From the NCBI GenBank assembly GCA_002796135.1, contig PCWB01000004.1, positions 1 through 33,183 of the forward strand: a stretch of 33,183 nucleotides of DNA, read 5' to 3'. The translations under genes and the position numbers were made by a program. Source of the stretch: Candidatus Omnitrophica bacterium CG11_big_fil_rev_8_21_14_0_20_41_12. Lineage in GTDB: Bacteria > Omnitrophota > Gorgyraeia > Gygaellales > Profunditerraquicolaceae. Of this stretch, positions 1 to 5,616 are shown piece after piece. The notes beneath the pieces were generated by a model. It was not told the origin of the DNA. It saw only the letters and a program-made list of their open reading frames with translations, and searched no databases. How positions within the stretch are numbered: the stretch's first letter is position 1; each line of letters begins with the position of its first letter.

Positions 1-35
1 CGCTAACGCTCGGGGTTAAATTTTCCAGTTAGGAT

Positions 36-150
36 ACAGAAAATTTAAGTTACCAGATTAAAGCGTTCTTTACTTGTATTAATGTAAGACACATTGAAGT
101 GTGAGATTTAAACAGCGGCGTTCTATGAAAATAGAGCGCTTTTTTATTTT
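36..150 (+). promoter_or_regulatory. Nitrogen leader 1, upstream of porin-amt-glnK
   Basis: First of three related leaders in this window. It contains GTTACCAGA at 49-57, then exactly 15 bases between TTACCA and TACTTGTA (71-78), as in the other two copies. Downstream are a hairpin ACAC-ATTGAA-GTGT (89-102) and a second, weak hairpin AAC-AGCGGC-GTT (111-122). Both have six-base loops with A at position 1 and G at position 4. The second hairpin uses bases that also form the 5' arm of the terminator at 118-150, so the two structures exclude each other. The TTACCA/TACTTGTA pair could be a promoter-like or operator element, because its spacing is fixed, or the upper part of a folded RNA, because the TTACCA is flanked by TTTAA/TTAAA. 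An antitermination role is inference. Confidence 0.6.
118..150 (+). terminator. Intrinsic terminator in leader 1
   Basis: GCGTTCTAT and ATAGAGCGC form a nine-pair stem with one G-U pair, closed by a GAAA tetraloop and followed by TTTTTTATTTT. It sits about 70 bases before the porin start, so it would stop transcription before the operon unless overridden. Bases 118-122 are also used by the upstream six-base-loop hairpin. Confidence 0.85.
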
Positions 151-219
151 AACCAGACACAGGCGTCTAAACCGTTTTTAAAAGAGCGGCTAAGGCGCCT
201 TCTCTTTTTATAGGGAGGA

Positions 220-1029
220 ATGATGATGAAAACGCTTAAAACAGGGTTAATCATAAGTTTGTTTTTAGCTACGTTGAGTTTAGGCCCGGTACGAGCAGCT
301 GAAGATGGGTTGTTGGATGGTAATTTGTCAACCTCAGGTATTGAAGTGTCCGGGGAACTGGCCTTTAATTCCATTTATATGTGGAGAGGGATAATGTTGG
401 ATGGAGATGCTGTAGTGCAGCCGGGTTTTTATGTACGTAGCCCGGAATCAAAATTTGGCAGGGTAAAATTAGGAGTATGGTTTAATCACGACCTACAGAA
501 CCAGGATAGCCTAAGATCTAGTGAGACAGATTATATTTTTGATTATACTTATAGTTTTCCCAGCTTAGATCTTTCCACGGGGTTTACTTATTATGATTTT
601 CCTGACGCTGTCCCTCCCGATGGTTCCTCAGGAGGTTTCAGTCGTGAAGCTTACGGCGGAATAACTTTCAACAAGCTACTGCTTTCTCCGGCGATCTACT
701 ATTATTATGATTTTGGTAGAAAAGAAGATGGCGGTGGCCAGGGTAGCTATACAGTGCTTAATTTATCCCACAGCATACCGTTTGTGGTAAGTAAGTATAA
801 TCTGAGCCTAGATCTGTCGGGCCATGTCGGTTATAACAATAAACAGTATTACCGCGGTAAAGGAGGCGATGCAGCTTTAGGCGCAGGGGTTACGGTACCT
901 TTGTTAAAGAATCTAACCTGTAAGCCAAATATTAATTATTCTGTTCCCTGGGGTAATATTAGCGATAAGAATAATGGTAATCAGAAGAACAGGCTCTATG
1001 GTGGTGTTTATATGAGCTATATCTTTTAG
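220..1029 (+). CDS. TorF/Gcw_chp-family putative outer-membrane porin
   Basis: A 269-residue exported protein. The N-terminus is a clear signal peptide (basic MMMKTLK, hydrophobic stretch, cleavage probably after PVRA). The mature part begins with SGELAFNSIYMWRG, which resembles the SxYxxRG start of the TIGR02001/TorF putative porins, and the rest is rich in alternating aromatic and glycine residues and ends in YMSYIF, as expected of an outer-membrane beta-barrel. Three ATGs lie in tandem at 220, 223 and 226. The GGGAGG at 213-218 is best spaced for the second or third. The gene is first in the cluster ahead of amt and glnK and lies behind leader 1, so a role in letting nitrogen compounds such as ammonium through the outer membrane is a reasonable inference, but the substrate is not shown by the sequence. 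Confidence 0.75.
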   Translation: MMMKTLKTGLIISLFLATLSLGPVRAAEDGLLDGNLSTSGIEVSGELAFNSIYMWRGIMLDGDAVVQPGFYVRSPESKFGRVKLGVWFNHDLQNQDSLRSSETDYIFDYTYSFPSLDLSTGFTYYDFPDAVPPDGSSGGFSREAYGGITFNKLLLSPAIYYYYDFGRKEDGGGQGSYTVLNLSHSIPFVVSKYNLSLDLSGHVGYNNKQYYRGKGGDAALGAGVTVPLLKNLTCKPNINYSVPWGNISDKNNGNQKNRLYGGVYMSYIF

Positions 1030-1094
1030 GGTATCCATAATTTGGAAGCTATGAAATTAATTCAAATAGATCAACGACAGTAAGGAGGTTAACA

Positions 1095-2351
1095 ATGGAA
1101 ACGCAATTTGCAAGTATCAGGGGGATTGATACATTATGGGTTTTATTAGGTGCTTTTTTGGTATTTTTCATGCAGGCAGGATTCGGCATGGTTGAGGCAG
1201 GTTTTATCCGGGCTAAAAATACCTGTAATATACTTACAAAAAACTTTCTCGATTTTTGCATGGCTTCATTAGGATTCTTTATCTTTGGCTATGCGCTTAT
1301 GTTCGGAGAAGGCAATATGTTTATGGGATTAAAAGGTTGGTTTCTGTCAGGCGCTCAATCAGGAGGCAATATTCCTCTTTATGCCTTTTGGTTATTTCAG
1401 GCAGCTTTTTGCGGAGCGGCTGCAACTATCGTTGCCGGGGGTATGGCGGAAAGAATGAAATTTCCGGCTTATCTGGTGTACTCTTTTATTATCTCCGCTT
1501 TTGTATATCCTATTGTCGGGCATTGGATTTGGGGAGGAGGCTGGTTGGCTAAATTTAATTTTGCCGATTTTGCCGGATCTACTGTTGTTCATACTGTAGG
1601 AGGGATTGCCGCCCTTGTCGGGACAATGATTCTGAAACCGCGGATAGGCAAATATAATCCGGATGGTTCTGCTAATGTTATAGCCGGCCATTCTATTCCT
1701 CTTGCTTCTCTAGGAGTATTTATTCTTTGGTTCGGCTGGTTTGGTTTTAATCCCGGATCTACCTTAAGCGTAGGAAACGGAGATTTAATCGCACGCATTG
1801 CACTAAATACAAATTTAGCGGCAGCCATCGGAGGCATATCTGCGATGCTGACAGTTTGGAAACTTTTTGGCAAGCCAGATCTTTCCATGGCGATGAATGG
1901 GGCCTTGGCAGGTTTAGTGGCGATTACTGCCGGATGCGCATATGTTGATCCCTGGGCAGCTATTGTTATCGGAGCAGTGGGAGGAATTATTGTGGTCTTG
2001 GGTGTTATTGTTCTGGATAAGCTTAGGATTGATGATCCCGTGGGCGCGGTACCGGTACATGCGCTTAATGGAGTATGGGGTACTTTGGCTATAGGGTTAT
2101 TCGGGCAAAAAGCTCTGGGTTTAGCCAATAACGGATTGTTTTACGGCGGAGGAATGCAGCAATTAGGGGTTCAGCTATTAGGGGTTGTCAGCGTTGTTGC
2201 GTTTATCGCCGTTACCATGGGGCTGCTTTTTAAAGTTATTAACGCAACAATAGGGTTAAGGGTCAGCCGAGATGAAGAGTTAAGAGGTCTAGATATAGGT
2301 GAGCATGGCATGGAGTCCTATGCTGGTTTCGAGATATTTACAACAGAATAA
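1095..2351 (+). CDS. amt: Ammonium transporter Amt
   Basis: A 418-residue inner-membrane channel of the Amt/Mep/Rh family, conducting ammonium into the cell as a trimer. About eleven hydrophobic segments are visible. The twin pore histidines are present at about His166 (VVHTVGG) and His322 (VPVHALNG), and the family signatures GFNPGST and DDPVGAVPVHALNGVWG are intact. The cytoplasmic tail ends in LDIGEHGMESY, the usual partner of PII. There is no added cleavable signal peptide, as residue 10 onward runs directly into the first membrane helix. Translation starts at an ATG behind a strong AAGGAGG. It is followed 36 bases later by the PII gene, the classic amtB-glnK arrangement, which implies PII control of the channel. 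Confidence 0.96.
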   Translation: METQFASIRGIDTLWVLLGAFLVFFMQAGFGMVEAGFIRAKNTCNILTKNFLDFCMASLGFFIFGYALMFGEGNMFMGLKGWFLSGAQSGGNIPLYAFWLFQAAFCGAAATIVAGGMAERMKFPAYLVYSFIISAFVYPIVGHWIWGGGWLAKFNFADFAGSTVVHTVGGIAALVGTMILKPRIGKYNPDGSANVIAGHSIPLASLGVFILWFGWFGFNPGSTLSVGNGDLIARIALNTNLAAAIGGISAMLTVWKLFGKPDLSMAMNGALAGLVAITAGCAYVDPWAAIVIGAVGGIIVVLGVIVLDKLRIDDPVGAVPVHALNGVWGTLAIGLFGQKALGLANNGLFYGGGMQQLGVQLLGVVSVVAFIAVTMGLLFKVINATIGLRVSRDEELRGLDIGEHGMESYAGFEIFTTE

Positions 2352-2387
2352 AATAATTATAAATAAATTTTAAAGGAGGGAAGAAAG

Positions 2388-2729
2388 ATGAAGTTAATAA
2401 TCGCTATGATTCAACCGCATAAATTACCTGATGTAAAAAAAGCGTTATTTGAGGCAGAAGTCCATAAGATGACCGTTAGTAATGTTCTTGGCTGTGGCCA
2501 ACAGAAAGGGTATGCTGAAACTTACCGCGGAGTAATTCACCAGGCTAATCTCTTAAAAAAAGTAAGACTTGAAATTGCCGTTAATGATGATTTTGTTAAG
2601 CCAACCGTTGATGCAATTATTGAGGGAGCTAGAACCGGTAATATCGGAGATGGTAAGATATTAATACAGGATCTAAATGAATGTATACGTATTCGCACCC
2701 AAGAAAAGGGTCCGGTGGCGATCGGGTAA
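2388..2729 (+). CDS. glnK: PII nitrogen regulatory protein (GlnB/GlnK family)
   Basis: A 113-residue PII signal protein, the full family length, that senses 2-oxoglutarate and ATP/ADP and here most likely gates the adjacent Amt. Conserved ligand residues are visible: the T-loop base GCGQQKG with Gln39, Lys58 in LLKKV, the B-loop TGNIGDGK, and the C-terminal RIRTQEK. One oddity is that position 51, the tyrosine uridylylated in enterobacterial GlnB/GlnK, is histidine here (RGVIHQAN), and position 49, the serine phosphorylated in cyanobacteria, is valine. Modification at either known site is therefore unlikely. The start has a strong AAAGGAGGG. I prefer the name glnK because of the amt linkage; glnB would be equally defensible. 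Confidence 0.93.
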   Translation: MKLIIAMIQPHKLPDVKKALFEAEVHKMTVSNVLGCGQQKGYAETYRGVIHQANLLKKVRLEIAVNDDFVKPTVDAIIEGARTGNIGDGKILIQDLNECIRIRTQEKGPVAIG

Positions 2730-2730
2730 G

Positions 2731-2822
2731 AGAAAATTTAGATTACCAAAAACGCCAATTTTCTACTTGTAATAAGAGAACAGGGGCGTTCCGGTAGTTA
2801 AAGAATGCCTCTTTTATTTTTT
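2731..2822 (+). promoter_or_regulatory. Nitrogen leader 2, upstream of glnA
   Basis: Second leader copy. TTACCA (2743-2748) is again 15 bases from TACTTGTA (2764-2771). AGAAAATT (2731-2738) can pair with AATTTTCT (2757-2764) around the TTACCA, and the stem sequence differs from the other leaders while pairing is kept. Six bases after TACTTGTA comes the hairpin GAAC-AGGGGC-GTTC (2778-2791), with a six-base loop having A1, G4 and C6. Its 3' arm is part of the terminator stem, so they are alternatives. AACGCC (2751-2756) can also pair with GGCGTT (2785-2790) and block the terminator. The ATTGnA hairpin present in leaders 1 and 3 is absent here. Confidence 0.6.
2783..2822 (+). terminator. Intrinsic terminator in leader 2, between glnK and glnA
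   Basis: GGGGCGTTC pairs with GAATGCCTC (nine pairs, two of them G-U) around an 11-base loop and is followed by TTTTATTTTTT. It separates glnK from glnA, with the glnA start 54 bases downstream, so it can both end the amt-glnK message and attenuate glnA. Confidence 0.8.
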
Positions 2823-2876
2823 GGCGATTGTGGTAAGATAAGTCCAGTATTCCTATAAAATGCAAGGGGGGTATAA

Positions 2877-5072
2877 ATGAGCATAAGACAGAAAGTCCTA
2901 TTTAAAATTAAGAGCACTGTATTAGAAAAAATCGCTACTCCGAAGAAGGTTTCTTCTTATTTTGGAGAGAATATTTTTAGTACGGAAACCATGCAGAAGA
3001 ATATTTCCAAAGGGACCTTTGCAGCATTTAAGACCTGGATGTCTGAAGGCAAGACCATCTCTTTAGCGCAAGCAAACGAGATCGCCAATGCAATGAAAAA
3101 CTGGGCGATTGCCAAAGGTGCCACTTACTATACGCATTGGTTCCAACCGATGACCGGACTTACTGCGGAAAAACATGATAGCTTTATTTCTATTGCCGCT
3201 GTGGGCAAAGTAATCGAGAAATTCTCCGGCAACAAGTTAATTCAGGGTGAACCGGACGCTTCTAGTTTTCCGTCAGGAGGAATCCGCGCAACCTTTGAGG
3301 CCCGGGGTTATACTGCCTGGGATCCTTCCAGCCCCGCCTTTATTATTGAAAGTAAACTCGGTAAAACCTTATGTATTCCTACGATATTTATTTCTTATCA
3401 CGGCGAGGCCTTAGATAAGAAGTTACCGCTTTTACGTTCGGATGAAGCGTTAAACAACTCTGCTGTAGGCCTGCTTAAGCTTTTCGGACATAAGCATGTG
3501 AAAAAAATATTTTCTACCTGTGGGCCGGAGCAGGAGTATTTCTTAATCGATAAAAACTATTATAATTTGCGTCAGGATCTGATTATGACCGGGCGTACTT
3601 TGATCGGAGCGCCAAGCCCCAAAGGCCAGCAATTAGAGGATCAGTATTTTGGCACGATTAAAGAGCGGGTAGTTAATTTTATGTTTGAAGTTGCCGAAGA
3701 AGCCTATAAATTAGGTATTCCTCTGATGACTCGTCATAATGAAGTTGCTCCTCACCAATATGAATTTGCTCCGATATTTGAAGAGTCAAATATTGCCGCT
3801 GATCACAATCAGCTGCTGATGGAGCTGATGAAAAAGATTGCTTTAAGGCATGACATGGTCTGTCTTTTACATGAGAAGCCTTTTGCCGGAATCAACGGTA
3901 GCGGCAAACACTTAAATTGGTCGCTATCCGATGAACAAGGTAATAACTTACTTAATCCCGGAAAGACTCCGGAAGATAATCTGCAGTTTTTAGCAGTATT
4001 AGCTGCGGTTTTAAGAGCGGTCTATCTGCACGCCGACCTATTACGTGCTTCAATTGCTTTAGCCGGTAATGAACACCGCTTAGGAGCTAATGAGGCTCCG
4101 CCGGCAATCATTAGTGTTTTCCTGGGCGGACAGCTTACCTCTATTCTCAATATGATTGAGAAAGGGGTTAAGTCTAAAGTCTCTAAAGCCGATATTATGG
4201 ATTTGGGTATTGGCCGTTTGCCTAAATTTAATAAAGATACAACTGACCGTAACCGCACTTCGCCTTTTGCTTTTACCGGGGCAAAGTTTGAATTCCGCGC
4301 GGTTGGTTCATCGCAAAATATTTCAACTCCGATTGCGGTAATTAACACAATTATCGCTGAAAGTCTTGATTATGTTAAAGATAATATTAAGCGGGCAATC
4401 TCTACCGGCAAAGATTTTAATGCCAGCGTTTTGATGGTAATTTCTAAAGTCGTTAAAGAAACTAAGGATATTCGTTTTGAAGGAAATAACTATTCTGAAG
4501 AGTGGAAGAAAGAAGCTAAAAAAAGAGCTCTGCCGAATGTTGCCGCAACCTATGAAGCGCTTGAGGCTTTAACGAAGAAAGAAAATATCGCTTTGTTTGA
4601 AAGGTATAAAGTTTTCTCAAAAGAAGAATTGGTTGCCCGTTACCATATTTGGATCCATATGTATAATTTAACTCTGGAAATCGAAGCCAATACCTTAAAT
4701 GAGATGGTTAATGCCTCGGTTGTGCCTGCCGGATATGAATATGAAAGGTTATTGGCATCAACTTTGGATGAGCTAGTCAGGTTGCAGAAGGGGGCTGGTT
4801 TGAAAATAGATGCGGCAGCTTTGAGAGATAAAAAAGAACATTTAAGCGAGATAGTTTCAAAAATCTATTACGTGCGTAAAAATGTCGCTGAGATGGTTAA
4901 GCTTTTGGAAAAAGCTAAAAAGATAAGCAATGAAAAACGCGCAGAGCTTTATTTTGAAGAGCTTAAGCCTCTGATGGAGCACATTAGAAAGCACGTTGAT
5001 CAGTTGGAATGTGTGGTTTCCGATGATGCCTGGGATCTTCCGAAGTATCGCGAGATGTTGTTTATAAAATAA
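2877..5072 (+). CDS. glnN: Glutamine synthetase type III
   Basis: A 731-residue cytoplasmic enzyme that makes glutamine from glutamate, ammonia and ATP. Its length and sequence fit the large GSIII family (usually about 700-730 residues), not the 450-residue GSI. The N-terminal GSIII part includes TYYTHWFQPMTG, followed by the catalytic domain with FSTCGPEQEYFLID, the metal-binding NEVAPHQYEFAP, GINGSGKHLNWSL, the ATP/substrate loop NEHRLGANEAPP, and DRNRTSPFAFTG with the arginine-rich FEFRAVGSS. The C-terminal 200 residues form the helical GSIII tail. The start at ATG 2877 is preceded by AAGGGGGG. The gene lies behind leader 2, and its stop codon falls inside the dyad of leader 3. GSIII is not known to be adenylylated, so leader attenuation and PII would be the natural control points. 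That last point is inference. Confidence 0.96.
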   Translation: MSIRQKVLFKIKSTVLEKIATPKKVSSYFGENIFSTETMQKNISKGTFAAFKTWMSEGKTISLAQANEIANAMKNWAIAKGATYYTHWFQPMTGLTAEKHDSFISIAAVGKVIEKFSGNKLIQGEPDASSFPSGGIRATFEARGYTAWDPSSPAFIIESKLGKTLCIPTIFISYHGEALDKKLPLLRSDEALNNSAVGLLKLFGHKHVKKIFSTCGPEQEYFLIDKNYYNLRQDLIMTGRTLIGAPSPKGQQLEDQYFGTIKERVVNFMFEVAEEAYKLGIPLMTRHNEVAPHQYEFAPIFEESNIAADHNQLLMELMKKIALRHDMVCLLHEKPFAGINGSGKHLNWSLSDEQGNNLLNPGKTPEDNLQFLAVLAAVLRAVYLHADLLRASIALAGNEHRLGANEAPPAIISVFLGGQLTSILNMIEKGVKSKVSKADIMDLGIGRLPKFNKDTTDRNRTSPFAFTGAKFEFRAVGSSQNISTPIAVINTIIAESLDYVKDNIKRAISTGKDFNASVLMVISKVVKETKDIRFEGNNYSEEWKKEAKKRALPNVAATYEALEALTKKENIALFERYKVFSKEELVARYHIWIHMYNLTLEIEANTLNEMVNASVVPAGYEYERLLASTLDELVRLQKGAGLKIDAAALRDKKEHLSEIVSKIYYVRKNVAEMVKLLEKAKKISNEKRAELYFEELKPLMEHIRKHVDQLECVVSDDAWDLPKYREMLFIK

Positions 5073-5201
5073 GGTTACCAGAGTAACCTTATATTTACTT
5101 GTATAGATAGGCACATTGTAGTGTCTAGATATTAACGAAAAGAACATAGACGTTCATGATGGCGGAAAACTGTTTTTTTGCCAAAGTGAACGTCTTTTTT
5201 T
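5066..5201 (+). promoter_or_regulatory. Nitrogen leader 3, upstream of the small regulator and gltBD
   Basis: Third leader copy. TTACCA (5075-5080) sits inside a near-perfect dyad, ATAAGGTTAC-CAGA-GTAACCTTAT, and is 15 bases from TACTTGTA (5096-5103). A seven-pair hairpin with loop ATTGTA follows (5108-5127: TAGGCAC and GTGTCTA). Next is GAAC-ATAGAC-GTTC (5142-5155), whose 3' arm doubles as the 5' arm of the terminator. Both loops are six bases with A1 and G4. The first dyad begins within the glnA stop codon. This copy carries every element seen in the other two and is the best model of the motif. Confidence 0.6.
5148..5201 (+). terminator. Intrinsic terminator in leader 3
   Basis: AGACGTTCA (5148-5156) pairs perfectly with TGAACGTCT (5187-5195), with an inner TGGC/GCCA helix in the loop, and runs into a seven-base T tract. 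It lies about 30 bases before the small regulator gene, so it would attenuate the regulator and gltBD. Confidence 0.88.
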
Positions 5202-5233
5202 ATCGGTTCGATTGATTAAAGTTTAGGCATAAA

Positions 5234-5616
5234 ATGATTACGATATTGATTACCGAGGATGAGTTAAAAGCTAAAGAGGCCCTGACTAAAATGTTAGAGC
5301 AAGAGGGGTATGCTTTATCCGCCGATGCCGAGCAGGGAAATGTGGTCCGGGTCGTAAAAAAAGATTGCATCAGGGATCTGGCTTTTATTAAAGATAAAGT
5401 TATCGAATTAGAAAATTCGTTGTTTACGGAAAAAAAGGTGTATTATATAAATCCGTTTTAGAGGCAATTGAGAAACCTTTGCTTGAACAGACTTTGGAGC
5501 GTTGCGAAGGTAATCAGCTTAAAGCTGCCAGAATATTGGGGATTAATCGCAATACCATGCGGGCAAAAATAAATAAATTAGGGATTGATGTATCAAGATG
5601 GAAGATAAATTTATGA
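5234..5616 (+). CDS. Small NtrC-like regulator, split by a -1 frameshift at A AAA AAG
   Basis: The ATG frame gives only 75 residues: a response-regulator-like start (MITILITEDE...LEQEGY) with no receiver core, then a charged helix. At 5431-5437 the in-frame heptamer A AAA AAG allows a -1 slip. The new frame then reads GVLYKSVLEAIEKPLLEQTLERC and a typical NtrC/Fis helix-turn-helix, GNQLKAARILGINRNTMRAKI, ending at 5616. The joined product would be about 127 residues. It has no AAA+ domain and only the first strand and helix of a receiver. The second-frame stop overlaps the gltB start by 19 bases, which suggests translational coupling and argues that the tail is translated. Alternatives are transcriptional slippage on the A7 run, a sequencing or assembly error, or a decaying pseudogene. 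Its place behind leader 3 and before gltB suggests a nitrogen-related DNA-binding role. Confidence 0.6.
5431..5437 (+). other. Candidate -1 ribosomal frameshift (slippery) site
   Basis: The heptamer A AAA AAG is in the correct phase of the 5234 ORF (codons GAA AAA AAG) and matches the dnaX-type slippery sequence. The zero frame stops 22 bases later, whereas the -1 frame continues for 59 codons encoding a recognisable helix-turn-helix. I see no obvious strong stimulatory stem just after it; the sequence downstream is AT-rich. Confidence 0.5.

Noticed and set aside
1-35. Possible end of an RNA gene or promoter before leader 1
   Set aside because: No tRNA T-arm, no convincing -35/-10 pair and no ORF could be recognised in these bases.
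63-69. Second copy of GCGTTCT in leader 1, able to pair with the terminator 3' arm
   Set aside because: It is absent from leaders 2 and 3 and is a direct repeat of only seven bases; not enough to propose a separate switch.
1589-2128. Long minus-strand ORFs (for example 179 codons inside amt, 168 inside gltD, 151 inside hemA)
   Set aside because: They lie fully opposite well-supported genes, and their translations are low-complexity and match no family I know.
2812-2876. Sigma-54 promoter before glnA
   Set aside because: No GG-N10-GC element of the TGGCAC-N5-TTGC type is found in this gap or in the other nitrogen leaders.
5148-5195. Resemblance of leader 3 terminator region (CGTTCA ... GGCGGAA ... 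GAACG) to the glutamine riboswitch (glnA RNA)
   Set aside because: The core between the arms does not match what I remember of the aptamer (GGAAGUAGG and CCGAAGGAACG segments), the other two leaders do not share it, and the perfect stem plus T tract is explained by a terminator. A search with the Rfam glnA model would settle it.
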